NCBI GenBank assembly: GCA_907163375.1
Contig: CAJQUW010007059.1
Location: 186,001 to 250,000 of the forward strand
DNA from: Prostheceraeus crozeri
Taxonomy: Eukaryota > Platyhelminthes > Polycladida > Euryleptidae
Direction of reading: 5' to 3'
Length of the DNA stretch: 64,000 nt
In this document: one piece after another, positions 1 to 12,399 of the stretch
Numbering within the stretch: position 1 is the stretch's first letter
Layout of the letters: the number at the start of each line of letters is the position of its first letter
Position numbers and translations under genes: made by a program
The notes under the pieces: generated by a model
What the model was told of the DNA's origin: nothing
The model's database searches: none
What the model saw: only the letters and a program-made list of their open reading frames with translations

Positions 1-558
1 ACGATGAGGACGATCAAGTGTCTCCTCCAAGTATGAAAGATGCTGCGGAGATGATACGGAAACTCCAGGTATTTTTTGAATGTCGTCCATAGGATAGCAA
101 TAAATCGTTGACATTACTTATGAAGCTGAAATCATCTGTGCATGATATGATCTTGACCACAAAGAAACAATCCTTGATTATGGATTTCTTTCAGAAGTGA
201 AATGCATTTGTAATTAGCCTGAACAATTCTTTTATTCTCTGACAATTTTCAAAGTTGGAAATCGTCAAGTACTTAATTGCCTGCCATGAAAGTTTGAAAT
301 TTTATGCACATGTATTAGAATCCTCTTAATACAGTATACATGTATACAAATGCATTTTTTTGATTTTATATCGGTTCCATAATGGAAAATTTAACAAAAC
401 TCCTGATTTGACTTAGTACATCAGATATAAAAAAAGAAATTCAGTCACTAAACTTGTATGTACATGTATTTCTACCCAGTTTGCGTAATCCGCCAGTTCG
501 CGTAATCCGCCACTTCTCTCATGGTCCCTTGAGGTGGCGGATTAGACGAATTCTACTG
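1..558 (+). mobile_element. 3' end of a pogo/Tigger-type DNA transposon
   Basis: The left edge holds the end of a pogo-type element: a transposase C-terminus (to 200), about 350 bases of non-coding sequence, and a terminus at 558. Read inward on the minus strand, the terminus begins CAGTAGAATTCGTCTAAT, the CAGT start usual for pogo/Tigger, and is followed outside by TA (559-560), the expected target duplication. The subterminal part has a hairpin (about 503-546, arms around TAATCCGCCA) and a repeated cgtaatccgcca at 485 and 501. The other end lies outside the window. Confidence 0.7.
3..200 (+). pseudogene. pogo/Tigger transposase C-terminal tail (broken)
   Basis: This frame encodes an acidic run (DEDDQVSPPS), then a helix of the type seen at the end of Tigger/Jerky transposases (EMIRKLQVFFE). 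It is stopped by TAG at 90-92 and continues in the same frame to a C-terminus of the form QSLIMDFFQK with TGA at 198-200. In this family the tail follows the DDE integrase domain and often ends in a PCNA-binding-like motif with paired phenylalanines, as here. The catalytic domain would lie left of the window. The in-frame stop suggests an inactive copy. The assignment rests on short motifs plus the pogo-like terminus at 558. Confidence 0.6.
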
Positions 559-728
559 TATATATATATATATATACATAGATCTGGCTGACGATTGTAT
601 TGGACACAATACATGAAACTCTGAGTACCGGTACAAGTTGTTTTTTCAATTACGGTATATACATATACTGGTTTCACGATATAATCATCGATACTATATA
701 TATATATATATATATATACATATATATA
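559..728. repeat. TA microsatellite tracts
   Basis: Two runs of alternating T and A lie at about 559-576 and 693-728, separated by ordinary sequence. Apparent open frames here are made of the repeat and are not genes. The first run sits directly at the end of the pogo-type element, which targets TA. Confidence 0.85.
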
Positions 729-2754
729 GTTCATATCTGCTGCGAAAAATCACGCAGAAAATATTGGTTCAAGGAGCTTCATTATACCAAGCAACATACA
801 GTATTCGATTTAAGCGATGGTGCGTTACAGCTGATATTGGAATGCAGACATGCATGTTAAGTTATGGATGTATGAATGAATGCATGATGCATCTACACTT
901 TTAGATGTTTACATACTTACTCCTCGTTCATTGTCGGTTGGGTGCCAGGTTTGAGGGTGCGACACTTCGGTTACGTCGATTTTCAATACCATGAGTGCGC
1001 TTCCTCCACATTATCCGGTCTTGCGCAAGTGGAAAGTTGGGATGTAGAAGCTCCATATCCTTTATTTGTACGTATGCAATGCATTTTTTCATAAATGCTG
1101 TAGATGTGACTCGGATTTATCGTGTTCTCTTTCCTATTTTCACATGGGTCTAAAAGATATGTAGAATTTCCTTGTCATCTTGAGTATAGACTTATTACGA
1201 CATTGTGTAATTTGTGAGCCATGATTTTGACGAATTTCACTGATCCATTGCCTATGTTCTATATGCAATTCCAATAAAGATGTTCGATGAGAAAAATGAG
1301 TTTTGCTGTTTGTAAGGACCATCACGCCAACGACATTAGCTCCTTATGTCCGTAACTCCAACATGTACGGTAATGGATTCATGTGGGTTAGTAGCCGCTT
1401 AAGATCATTGAGAATCGTGCATGATTCAGCAATGAGACGAAATTATTTGGTAAGGAAGTTGTAGAAAAGTCTAAGATCCGCTCAGACTGGAAAAGTTGCC
1501 ACATAACTGACTTCACTCATCATTCGCACAGAAAAAAATCCTTCCTTAAAATTAGTTATGAAAATCTGTAAATCATTCCGCTCATTAAACTATGGTCATC
1601 AGATTGTGAAACTATGTTAAGTATCTCAGATTGTTGAAGTTATTGTACAATACGCAATGGGAATGAAATATATCAATCGCAATTGAAAGCCCTACGCCTA
1701 ACACTGACTGTTGTGCTCATGTACAATATCAAAACTCTTCCCTATCACAAGAACTTTTACTTTTGAGTTCCTGATTCATTAATATATTACATATCCAAGC
1801 AGCGAATTAGATGACCTTCACTTCTCCGGTGGAATCACGGGCATTGTTGTGCTACATGACGTAGGAGAGACCGCGGTGACATAACAGCATTTCCGACGTT
1901 CAAATAATGATAAACAATAAACTATGCTCAGTCCGTATTTTAAATCATTTCATAGTGGACAAAATTCTGCAATAGGAGTACTTCACCGTCCCATGTTCAA
2001 TTTCAAAAAGCTCAAGAGCTGCAAAACCAACCCCATCGATGGGTGGTGTGGCTTCCCATCAATCAGCCCTGTCAATCAATTTCCAAACATCAAATAGAAC
2101 TCAACTTTCTCAATTCTCACACAATCTGCTCTTGTCAGCCAGTCGATCAAACTATACACATAGATTCCTTCAGTTTGGAGCTAGACTAAAAAATATTTTA
2201 AAACTAGGATTATAACATTATTTGTTTTCTTTTATTAGGTGCGCATCTCAGCCTACAGCAATGAACGCCAGCGAAGAGAGAAAGGAACAAGGCTTGTACT
2301 TTCTCCGAACATAATAAAACCTGCTGTGAAGAACCCACTGGCCTGAAATCAAGGGACGACACTATCGTTTCTAGGTGGGCTACCGTGCTCAAGCCCCAAA
2401 GAACTTAAACACCATCTTCCATAGTCGGTTTCCTGACAATTACTTATGAGTCCCTTCAATTCCTCAATAAATCCTTGAGGAGGCTTGTATTCCTGACGAA
2501 CTATGTCCGGACAGCACGGAAACAAATGTATTTCCAGCCTTCACTATTCTGATTGTCAGTCAAAATGCACTGTCTGTAGCAAGCAACTACGCATTGCAAC
2601 AAATCTTCAGTTGTCATCTAGACCACTGAATCAAAAATAAAAATTACTAGAAGCGATTAGCTGTTTCGTCGTATGAGATGAACTAGGATGATGATCGACA
2701 GTCAGCTGGTGAACTGTTTGTAAGCTCTTGAATTTAAACAAAATCTCCTACAAA
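729..2754. other. unassigned non-coding sequence
   Basis: Downstream (3') flank of the SLC66A2-like gene. No coding signature, RNA gene or repeat structure was recognised. Short open frames (for example 1140-1325 and 2210-2392) show no family motif. Confidence 0.5.
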
Positions 2755-3281
2755 TTTAGATGGAATTTGTGATAGAAACATCCTTGCATAAAAAATATCA
2801 ATCTCTAGCTTCCGACATTGTGTCAGCATTTTCTGTAAAAGCGTTGACATTTCCTGATAGAGTGAACAATTCTCTATCCAATGATACCAAGTTTGTTGTA
2901 TGTCTTTGCAGGATAAAAATAACATAACGATCACGTGAATGAAATATGTCCAATTTTGAATTATTGCCATTTAAATACAACTGTTACAATTTTTTGCAAA
3001 ACCATTGACATTTCTGGTGGTTTCAGAAAATTTGCAGTCTTTTGATACCTCATACACGCTGCAACTCGCCGTGGTTAAAATAACATCATCAACCGGTGTT
3101 TTTGACATTCTCGAACAATCCACAAACCACTCCCCAGACAATTCTGCGGCATCTCAGATAAAACTGAGCATATTTCTTCAATGTATGGTTCCTATGTATC
3201 ATAAAATTTTCTTAGTTTTGACTGTAATCTTGTAGTTAAAATAACATAGGAACATGGGGCCTAAATGACCATTTTTTCTGG
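2755..3281 (+). repeat. left arm of a long inverted repeat
   Basis: This unit is homologous, in inverted orientation, to 5032-5610. Shared blocks in the same order include gatggaatttgtga, tagcttccgacattgt, ttcagaaaatttgcag, tttttgacattctcga and gcctaaatgaccatttt. The arms have diverged by many substitutions and small indels. They are either the ends of an old element of about 2.9 kb or two copies of one repeat family. I do not recognise the family. The unit ends near a small cluster of ggggcctaa repeats (3255-3305). Confidence 0.8.
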
Positions 3282-5031
3282 GGCCTAAATGTACTGGGGC
3301 CTAATTGACTAGGATTCCATCAATCGTGTATATGCATTTTTCAAGTCTTGCAATGTCCTAACGTTATGTCACCATGATTATCGTGAATTTGTCGTCTATG
3401 AATGTATTGCATTTCATATATATTAGACCCAGTATAGCATGGATTATACAGTGAGATTATATCAACTTCATAATACACGCATGTGTCTTAGCGTATCTAT
3501 CATTTCCGTGTGTAATTCCAGTTCATAGAATCCTAGAGGCCAGCTAACAGTCTCTTAAAGGCGAATTAGATGTAATTTTTCTGTTGGATACTGAATTTAA
3601 TTCTGTTTTTAATTAAGTTATAAATTTTGTTAGAGTAAACCCCAGAACTTTGAATTGGCTGCTGCAGCTGTGCCTGTGATAAAAGTATGTAAAACAATTC
3701 AATTTTAATTTTTTGAATTGACTCTTTTGAAGGTTTGTTCTGTTCTTCTTTTATGCAACCTAATTTAGCTTTTATTATCCAATTTCAGAAGAATCTCAAT
3801 GTTTGTAAAGATAAAGACTAGCGAACAAATTCGTTATATGAAGTGAACTTTTTTGTGGTTATGTTTTTTAGCCTCCATGTTTATACTGATTAATTTTTTT
3901 TTTTGTTATAGATAAAATCTATTCATGCCATAATGATCGGCTATGTATTATTTCCTTAGTGAATTTCAGGTAGTTCTAGCATGCAAATCAGATATGATTT
4001 ACCATGCAATTGATGAAAACGTAATGGTGCGTCAGGTTGGTGAAATTCATTTTTTGAACCGCATGATCGATCCAGAAATGAATTGAATAGAAATATATGT
4101 GAAGAACCCATTTGTGATTACGAGCACCCCAGTCGGCAAGTGCAATGAATCATTGCATATTTCTAACACGAACTGGTCTATTCCAAACTCAGTTGAAGAA
4201 TTCAATTCTGTATCGATCGTGCTGTTTAAAAGCGCACTCCACCTTCCTGGGGACCATGGTCAACTTCATCAAGTGCATCGTAAAATCATGCATGATTTTT
4301 TGAGCAACATCAAATGTCACATTGATAAATCATTGATGCTTAATGGATCATGGATAATATTCATGCATGAATCATGCATTCCCATGCATGATTGATTTCT
4401 GATACATGCATGAAATCATCCATAAATATCCATGGACGGGCGACTAGGGTAGCATTGAGTCACAATTCACGGAAAGTGCCATTAATTTCACGTTAAAAAT
4501 CTTTTTGTCAATTTAACTGTGATTTGACTCAAAGAAAAGAGCCATTGACTTCAAATCATCTCAGGGAGTTTGTCAGGGAGAAATTCTCATTGATATCAAT
4601 GCATTTTTATGTGCGAAAACCGGAAAACCGTCTACAAATGATTGGCCTATCGAGCGTTACCCCACTCAAAATACTGCCATGACCATTGCCCATAGCCTGA
4701 GCCTTACTACTCTATATCCCTGCTATGTCCCATGCCCATACCTAGGCTTAGCTTCCCACTGCCAGCCAAGCCATCGCTTAGATGCCGTTGCTATGATAAC
4801 GCATGACCACGACGTAAGCCTATCACTTCCATAGAGTATGGTAACACTTCATTGTTCATGTCCGTTCTACTCCTTCATCATCTTCGGATTCAAAGCAGCA
4901 CCAGAGTTTTGACCATCAAATCTTCGACCTTGAACGAATTCTTTCAAGTCAAATAGGGCTACTGCTATCATCAGTTGTGAAAAGGTCTTTGCACTAGAAT
5001 ATGTAGGTACCCAACCATCTAGATTCCATAT
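3282..5031. other. spacer between inverted-repeat arms
   Basis: No gene was recognised. There is a local cluster of catgcatga-type words (about 4285-4405), a low-complexity repeat with palindromic units that also makes the small open frame at 4099-4395. If the two arms are one transposon, its coding part would have been here, but no transposase motif is visible. Confidence 0.5.
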
Positions 5032-5610
5032 AAAATGGTCATTTAGGCCCCATTGGCATGTTATTTTAACTACAATTAAGCTTACAGTCAAAACCAAGAA
5101 AATATTGATACAGGAGCTACACAGATGTGCTTCGAAATAGTGCAGAATTGTCGGGGAGTGGTATATGGATTGCTCGAGAATGTCAAAAACAACGATTCTC
5201 GATGTGATTTTAACCGCGGCGAATGAGGTATCAATTGATAAAAAACTGCAAATTTTCTGAAACTCTCAGAAATATCAATGGTATTATATACAAGAAATTG
5301 TAATTGGAAAAGCAAAGGCTTATAGGTAATTCGAAATAGGACGTATTTCATTTACGTGATCATTGTTATTTTTATCTTTCAAGACATGCAACAAAAATGG
5401 CATTGGATAGAGATCTCTATCCAATGCCATTTTTGTTGCATGTCTTGAAAGATAAAAATAACAATGATCACGCAATTCGAATTGCTCACTAGGCCTATAT
5501 CAGGAAATATATACGCTTTTAGCAAAGATGCTGTTTAAGCTTTTTAGCTCTCCGATACAATGTCGGAAGCTACATAATGATATATTTTGTGAAGATCAGT
5601 CACAAATTCC
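5032..5610 (-). repeat. right arm of the long inverted repeat
   Basis: Inverted, diverged copy of 2755-3281. It differs from the left arm mainly by an extra inverted segment that turns its middle into a perfect palindrome (5355-5472). The left arm carries only one version of that segment (around 2871-2940). Confidence 0.8.
5355..5472. repeat. perfect 118-bp palindrome without spacer
   Basis: The two 59-base arms meet at GAGA|TCTC (centre between 5413 and 5414) and are exact reverse complements. Symmetry ends at 5354/5473. Each arm contains the words ttgcatgtcttgaaagat and aacaatgatcacg in one orientation or the other. Because the surrounding repeat has diverged strongly from its partner at 2755-3281 while the arms are identical, the palindrome must be young or maintained, or be an assembly artefact. 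Confidence 0.95.
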
Positions 5611-7082
5611 ATCTTTTGGTTTATACTGTATGCATTTACATGCAAGACATTTTCTCAGAATCAGGATAGTGTTTTTTAACTTTGTGTGCGGAACATAGCA
5701 TGGTCTTTGTTTTTAATAAGTTTTTGAAAATTCAGTGAACAAACACAATTTCTTGCTGTCTTCACATCAAAGGATGCAGAAATTTGAGAAAACGATATTA
5801 TATTCAGAAGTTCACGTATATTTGGTGTTTGACAAATTATTCTGTCGAAAAAAAATTACGTGACAAAATATCAAGATAACGCATACATTTGAGAAAACAG
5901 TAACAAAACCGTATCAAATCAGATTTCTAACACTGCAAAAGACGGAATGACTCCTGAGTTATTTTTAGAAAAAAAACATCGTGTATATATGTATATATAT
6001 AACCGGAGTATAGATATGATCCAATTAAATTGCAAACATTTTAGAATGATAAATGATACCAATTCCCTATAATCACCATATCTGCATCCTATGAAAGTTC
6101 AAGAGTTGACCATTGAACGATAAATCGAGTTTGTACATAGAATTAACTTACTGTAAATATGATTTGTGTGTAACTTAAATAATCAAGTGATTGCAGCAGC
6201 TATGCCAGTTTAAAGATTGTTACTCGCCTAGCATAATAACAAGAAAATATAATTAGCCGACGAATCTTAAATTCGATGCGACAAAAAGAGTTACATGCAA
6301 ATATGACAAAGAATGTGATGTAATCGTACAATCATTGAAACCAGTGCAATATACAATCTGACACAAACGATATAACTTACACTTAAGACAATTTGCTGCA
6401 ACATTTCCTCATGCAAAAAAACACTTGTTTACCATATTCGATCTTGTACAGGGCGAAGAGAAACCTGACAACAATACTTTGCATATAAGTAATGATGCGC
6501 AGTATCAGAATGGTTTCGAAAATGTATGAAATGAAAAACGGGGCCAGCGACAGTAATTGTATCTCTCATTATTCTCTTAAAATAAACAATATGAAGAAAA
6601 TCAATCTGTGACAAATGACCTCACCAGCGAAGAACACGGCAGAAGTCAGGTGAAGTTGGAAGTGCTATTTTCGAATGGTTTTGGTTAAAATCAATAACAA
6701 GTTAACAAAAATTGAAATACTAATGCAAATAAAATCCGAAATGGGATTATCTAGAATTCCTCTGATTGCTCAAAGTTACTGAGCTGCGAAAAATTTATCT
6801 TCTGGTTTCGAAATTTTAGAATGATGTGAGACGAAAAAAAATGTTGAACATGCTCCATTGCCCATTGCAACTAACAGCTGAATTTCTTTGCAAAACTGAA
6901 AATCCATACTGCTTCAAGTACCAAAATCCTCGTTGATCAGCATTTGAGAATCAAATGCGAATATGTTCTGGATGGCAAAAAGAAGTAATAAATATAACAC
7001 ATATGTCTCACTCAGCTTATATTGAATACTAAACCAGCGAGCACCAATGCACAGCCACTGTATGATAATAGTCTGATTATTA
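5611..7082. other. region 3' of the SLC66A2-like gene
   Basis: Lies just downstream of the stop codon at 7083-7085 (minus-strand gene) and probably includes its 3' untranslated region. I found no clear minus-strand AATAAA to set the end. No other gene was recognised. Confidence 0.45.
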
Positions 7083-7263
7083 TCATCGTGAATGGTTAGA
7101 ACTAGGATAAATATATCGATATATGAATACTTGACTTAAAATAGAGATGTCAATGCAAACTTGCAGGATGCCACATATGGTGAACTGGGCTGGTGCTTCG
7201 CGCAATATGAAGTAAACAGTCTTGAAAACGTCACCAGATGTCCACATCAGCACCATACTGACA
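7083..7263 (-). CDS. SLC66A2: SLC66A2 (PQLC1)-like transporter, last coding exon
   Basis: SLC66A2-type proteins are seven-helix PQ-loop membrane proteins; the vertebrate member acts on the Golgi/endosome system. This exon encodes the last 59 residues, with motifs SMVLMWTSGD, FKTVYF and APAQFTICGILQV that match the C-terminal two helices of the family closely, followed by a short polar tail (PSSNHSR) and TGA. The acceptor is tttttTTCAG just above 7263, after a good pyrimidine tract. Its first base completes the Ser codon begun by exon 24302-24518, so the phase agrees. It is the last exon, since the frame runs to a stop. The intron upstream is about 17.0 kb. Identification is by recalled family motifs, not by a search. 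Confidence 0.9.
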
Positions 7264-8439
7264 CTGAAAAAAGAAAAGGAAAAGACAGTGAGCTGAAATG
7301 ATTAGGAACTAAAATAGTTCAGCATTATACAAATGATTTCGAATTAGAAATTGAATGATAAGATCTAAATGATATTAAAAATGCGATTTTGATTAGTAAT
7401 GAATTCTGAAGTTCGTATGCATGATCACATGTATGACTGAAATGATAAAATTACTATACCAGTAGAGTAATATTATATAAAAGAACAGAAATTTAAATGT
7501 GTTCATGCGCCACACGTCTCTGATAAACAAGAACTGACGTAAACGCAGTTAAATAGCACTTGGGCACGTCTTCTAATAATACTCATCGATAAAAGTCAAA
7601 ATCCGAATTAGAATTTGTGAAAAATAAAAAATGATTTCAAACTAGATATAAATTATATCTGCGGAATTAATGTCTGACATAATAATACTATGACAGGCAT
7701 TAAGCATGCAATTATCAGCAAGCAATTTCTGAAGGATTGAGGATTGACTGTTTGTTGGGAAGCATAACATTAATGAAAGGCTAAAAAACGAAGTGAAATT
7801 ACGCGAATTAGAAAAGCCATCAAAAAGTTAACCTTAACATATATTCCATGAATTCCACGGAATGCCAAAATTTTAGCAATTTTACCAATTTGTATTCAAT
7901 GCTATCGAAATAAAATAATTCAAAAGTAGCGCACTCAATCGTACTACAAACATGAAATTCTCCTCTTTTTATCTCTTCTTCCCCCTGTTTGAGGTCAGAA
8001 ATACGGACATACAAAATCAAACAAATTTGATAAAAATCTCAATTTAATTTTGAAAAAACAAAAGCCTATTAGACATCTGGGGTTCCCGTTTTTAAAGATT
8101 ATTGAATACAAGCCTTAATACCACTTGCTGTTATTCCATTGCCTAATCTTATTCCGTACTTTTGAATGCTTAATACAATTACAAATAAATCACGAAATCT
8201 ACTAAATTTGCGTGTTGTATACAAAAATGTTAATTTTTCTTACTGCACTTTTTAGAAATGTGTTTTATCGAAATCGATATATAGGTGATACATATCGAAC
8301 CAATTTCCTTGGTAACGTGATTAATGTTGTTCGTTGATTGTAGCTGCCATTGCAAATATAATTTTGTCGAGTGGAAGCTAGGAGAGTGTAGTAAATGGAA
8401 GCTATCCAAAACTAATTCTCGTAAAAAGTACAGGGACGT
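7264..8439. other. intron sequence, nothing recognised
   Basis: Start (in genomic order) of the 17-kb intron of the SLC66A2-like gene. No repeat or coding family was recognised. The open frame at 7820-8020 has no motif. Confidence 0.5.
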
Positions 8440-10060
8440 GCATTCAGGGTGGGTTGCGTAACGTCGAAGAGACTGGAAAAGATACAAATATTTGCAAGCT
8501 GAGATCAAGGTCGAGATAATGAAGTCCAAGCAGCAGTCCGTAGCCAATTTAAAGAACTCAACTCAAAGTGCTAGGGAGTTGTTTGGAAATCTTACCGGCA
8601 AGAATAATACTGGGACAATTTTATTTCAAAAGAGAGTCTTCGTGTATTGACCGGGAAGTTTCATAACACTTCATCGACTGTATTTGGTATGTCTGACTCT
8701 GCTTCTTTTGAAGATGAAGTCCTCGAATGTAATGATCTGGTTGATATCTGGGATATTAAAATTACCGACCACGACGTATACAAGCAATTGGCGAGTCTGT
8801 CTGTCAGCACATATGTAGGATAGGTAGGGTCCCAACCAAACTACACAGGGAATTAGCTGATCTCTTCACTTTTCCTCTTCGTCGTATACTTGAAATTTCA
8901 ATCAGACAAAGGTGTTTCCCTCAACTATGGAAGAAAGTCATCATTACTCCAAAGCCGAAAATCTGTCCTCCATCTACTGAGAAATTTCGTCCAATCATTC
9001 TGCTCCCAGTGCCGTCAAACATTTTTGAAATATGTAATTATACGTGATAAAATGTAACTATATGAAAGTCCTTGTGGCAATGCACAGCATCGGTTTCGAC
9101 CGAGACCTATAGCTACAGCTTTGGTTGATATAATCGAAAAGTGCTATTCGGAGTTTGATAAAATTCAGACAAGTAGTGTTGCTGTAATTTCCTGCGACCT
9201 ACCTGCATTTGATTGCATAAATCACAAGCTGATTATCAGAAAGCTCAAAACTTTGTCCTTTCCTGTTGGTGCTGTCAGATGCTTAAGAAGTTATCTTGAT
9301 GATCGACATTTTCAGTACGCGCTAACGAGTTATTCTCAAACACTTGTTATGAAAAAGGTGTTCCACAAGGCTCTGTATTAGGGGCCACTCTCCTTCCTGT
9401 TTTTGTAGCAGACTTCATCCTTGATTCTGAAAGCACTCAGCTTCGTCAGTCCCCCGATGATTTCAACCTAGTCGTTACAATGGGACTACACAGCAATAAT
9501 GAAGATAATCTCATCTGAAATCTATAGCACTGAAAATGGTGTCAGAGAAATAAGTTGCTTCTCAACAAAAAGAAGTGAAAAAGTGCTCATGTGCATCAAA
9601 AGGAAAGGCGACTATTCAATGGACTTGCCGACACCAATTGTCAATAAACCCAACGTCCCTACTGTTGCTTTGAACAAGTTGTCCTGGAATGATCGTGTTG
9701 CAGAAGTGATTAAGAGTTGTAATCGACGGTTCTGTGTCACCAGGAAGCTGAAGTATTTTACGTGAGTGATTTGTTGAAGATTTGTCATGGTCTAATACGC
9801 TCTGTGCTTGAGAACGCGTCCCCGGTTTTTGTCCATTTGCCATTTGGTAATGCTCAAAAGCTACAAAGAGTTGAAAATAGTGCAATGAGATTGATACATG
9901 GGTCAAATTTCGCATCCGATGGTAACAGCCTTGATAGCAGGCGAACAAAGTCGAGTAGGAAGTTGTTTAAAACAATTGACTCAGCTCCTGTGTGCTACGC
10001 AAGTACATTCCCAGGAAATTACATTTTTGTGTGCCAATGTGCCACTCGAAAAAGTCGACC
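8440..10060 (+). pseudogene. decayed LINE (Jockey/CR1-type) reverse transcriptase
   Basis: Pieces of one non-LTR retrotransposon protein can be followed through several frames. A linker region lies near 8460-8620 (SVANLKNSTQSARELF). Near 8960-9050 sits a degraded finger region resembling the EYRPI block. At 9121-9381 is the RT core ALVDIIEKCY...AVISCDLPAFDCINHK, matching the segment that carries the first catalytic Asp. A C-terminal region follows at about 9620-9760 (LNKLSWNDRVAEVIKSCNRR). Frameshifts and stops break it throughout and the YADD box is not recognisable. It belongs to the same broad group as the better preserved LINE at 25531-29113. It lies inside the long intron and is certainly inactive. 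Confidence 0.8.
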
Positions 10061-11269
10061 ATGATTTCCAAAATCATTACTACTACATCTACTATCAGTT
10101 CAAACAATCGACTGATCATGATATCCAAGATCATGATGAGAACTTACTTAGGTAAAATCTTGTACAATTTTTCATACAGGATCTGATTCATGCAACGTAC
10201 ATTGAATACAAGGTTACAATTAACTCATAAATTACGTTTTATTACAAATTTGCAGCGTTTTCCCTCATAAACGAGAATGTGATCTAGTCAAAATCAATGC
10301 AATAGAGTACCTCATTTATAAATAGATCGTGAGTCGTATAGCATTGATAGATATTGCTAAAAAATAAAAATTAGAAACGCAATTTCATACCTCCCAAGAT
10401 ACTTTTTCAAGTTTCAGAGCATTTTTACACAGAAGACTATACCACCGCTAGCAACTGTTCCTTTCTCCCTCTTAATCAGAAACAAAACAGCTGTCACAAA
10501 AACATCTGCCGATAACATACGATCGAAATTTGACGATGCACAATCAAAATATCTCCTATTCAAAACAATAAAAGGTTCAAGTTTTTCAGCACCATCACAA
10601 AGTTCGTTCTCTATGCTGAACATCCTTCTGAGTTGCTCATTGATCTCGCGAATCTCTTGAAATTGCGGACAAGTTTCGTCTAAATTATCCAAATTAGTGG
10701 ATAATTTATCTTGCAAATGGCCGGTCAAGGCCCATTTTGTCGAGAATATTCAGGCCCACTCACATAGTAGATAAGACATTAGTGATATATACTGTAGGAT
10801 GTAACGCATTAAAAGCACAACTGCACGCATACATTCATGGCTGATTTTTTGAGTTTGATTTTCGTCATAGACCAAGAATAGTTCACAATAAACTGATCGG
10901 TCGGCACAAAACGGCACTAATCGATCGGTCGATTTAGCACAAACGACAATTTGACCATTAAAGGTTAAACATAGGATACTATATGCTCGAATTCAAAGAC
11001 CTAATACTCACAACGCTGAAATGATCCATGAGTGCGTCCCTATATGACTACGCAAAAAAATAATGGAAAGTATCATACTCCCAAAATCCAATAGACATAT
11101 CGTTAGTCCGATACCTGATACAGTAATGTGACGCATTATGTTCCAACTTCATAGGAGATCGATGCTCGACACTCAAAACCTCGACACACAAACTTACACA
11201 AGCTACTTGGTACTCGATACCCGAAATGATTAAATCAGTCGAACTACCCGCAACTCGATACCAAAAATT
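10061..11269. other. intron sequence with one unassigned open frame
   Basis: Mostly unassigned. A minus-strand open frame at 10414-10728 gives 104 residues with an amphipathic, charged middle (FQEIREINEQLRRMFSIEN). It has no family motif that I know and no paired splice sites that I trust, so it may be chance or a remnant. Around 10890-10940 and 11160-11270 there are loose repeats of cgatcggtcg and ctcgatacc words. Confidence 0.35.
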
Positions 11270-12313
11270 TTAACCCTTATTCTACTGATGTCCAATATAT
11301 TAGACAATCTTCAAACATTTTTTTAAAAAAATGACCTGATGATTGACGATTTAATTTTATATAATATGCATTATTCTATATCTAATCTGCTATGCAAAAA
11401 TATTTCAACCCAACGATTGAAGCGATATTCTTATCTTACATTATCATAAAATATGAGATAACCATAAGGTACGAATATATTCGTATTTTTTTGATTTGCC
11501 ACTAGCATTGACCATGTTTTACATCGAAATTTTGTATGTACAATCATTTAAGTAGGATATCATTAATTAATTACTGAGATTCATGACAGTCACAGATAAG
11601 TCGCCGCATTAGCCGTGTCCAATATGTTGGACATCAGAAGTCAACTAAAGTCTCACAGCAGATAAGTGAATTTGTACTACCACGATTAAATCTATCAATC
11701 TCATCGGATACATGGATGAAGTAAGTTACTCTCATGCAGCTCTCTTTAGACGACCATTCGATGCTAGTATGATTCATCTGCTTTATTTTCTCAGCTTAGA
11801 AAGCGAGTTCCTATAAGGTGAAGATCAGGTCTATTGTCTTCCCACCATGTCATATGATGACTAAGCATTCATTTATTGAACGACAAATGAGATAAACAAA
11901 ATCACTCGTCATTTCATCGTGTTACTGTGCCGTTGACGCATCTAATCAAATCTAGCTATCGAGTGATGTTTGATATTGGGATTCATGTTAAGATTTTTGG
12001 AAAAGTACCGGATCTGATACTGGACATTGGTAGCTTGGTAAAATAGTGGCTGTATTCAAAAGCTCATATCGGGCTGATGGTAGAGAATGGCGTCTAAAAG
12101 TTCGCAAAAAGTTTGTCCGCGCTTGCAAAGGTGGAATGGTACATATTTCTTCGTTTCAATCGGTATACCTACCACTTCCACGTGATGAGGAGACAATGGT
12201 TCCCGACACCGGTAGAGATTCTATTCAAATACAAGAAACGGGCAATTTGGAATTTGAACCTACCGACGAAGCAAGTGATGACAATGAAGCCGTCGATTCG
12301 GTAGAAGAACGTA

Positions 12314-12391
12314 GTTGGAAAGAGCCAATATTGAAAGATTGTGGTTTTATTTTCTTTTTGTTATTTCTTGCAATTAATTTCAGTTAACATT
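12314..12391 (+). repeat. fragment of the foldback family seen at 29797-30086
   Basis: From ggaaagagccaatattg to ttaatttcagttaacat this segment matches both arms of the foldback repeat at 29797-30086, at roughly four bases in five. It sits inside the piggyBac-like remnant and supplies the C-terminal part of the open frame 12046-12387, which is therefore not a gene. Confidence 0.75.
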
Positions 12392-12399
12392 ATTCGCAA

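Noticed and set aside
519-904. Overlapping small proteins on both strands
   Set aside because: They are translations of TA repeats and transposon ends.
9616-9948. Minus-strand protein of 110 residues
   Set aside because: Antisense shadow of the decayed LINE at 8440-10060.
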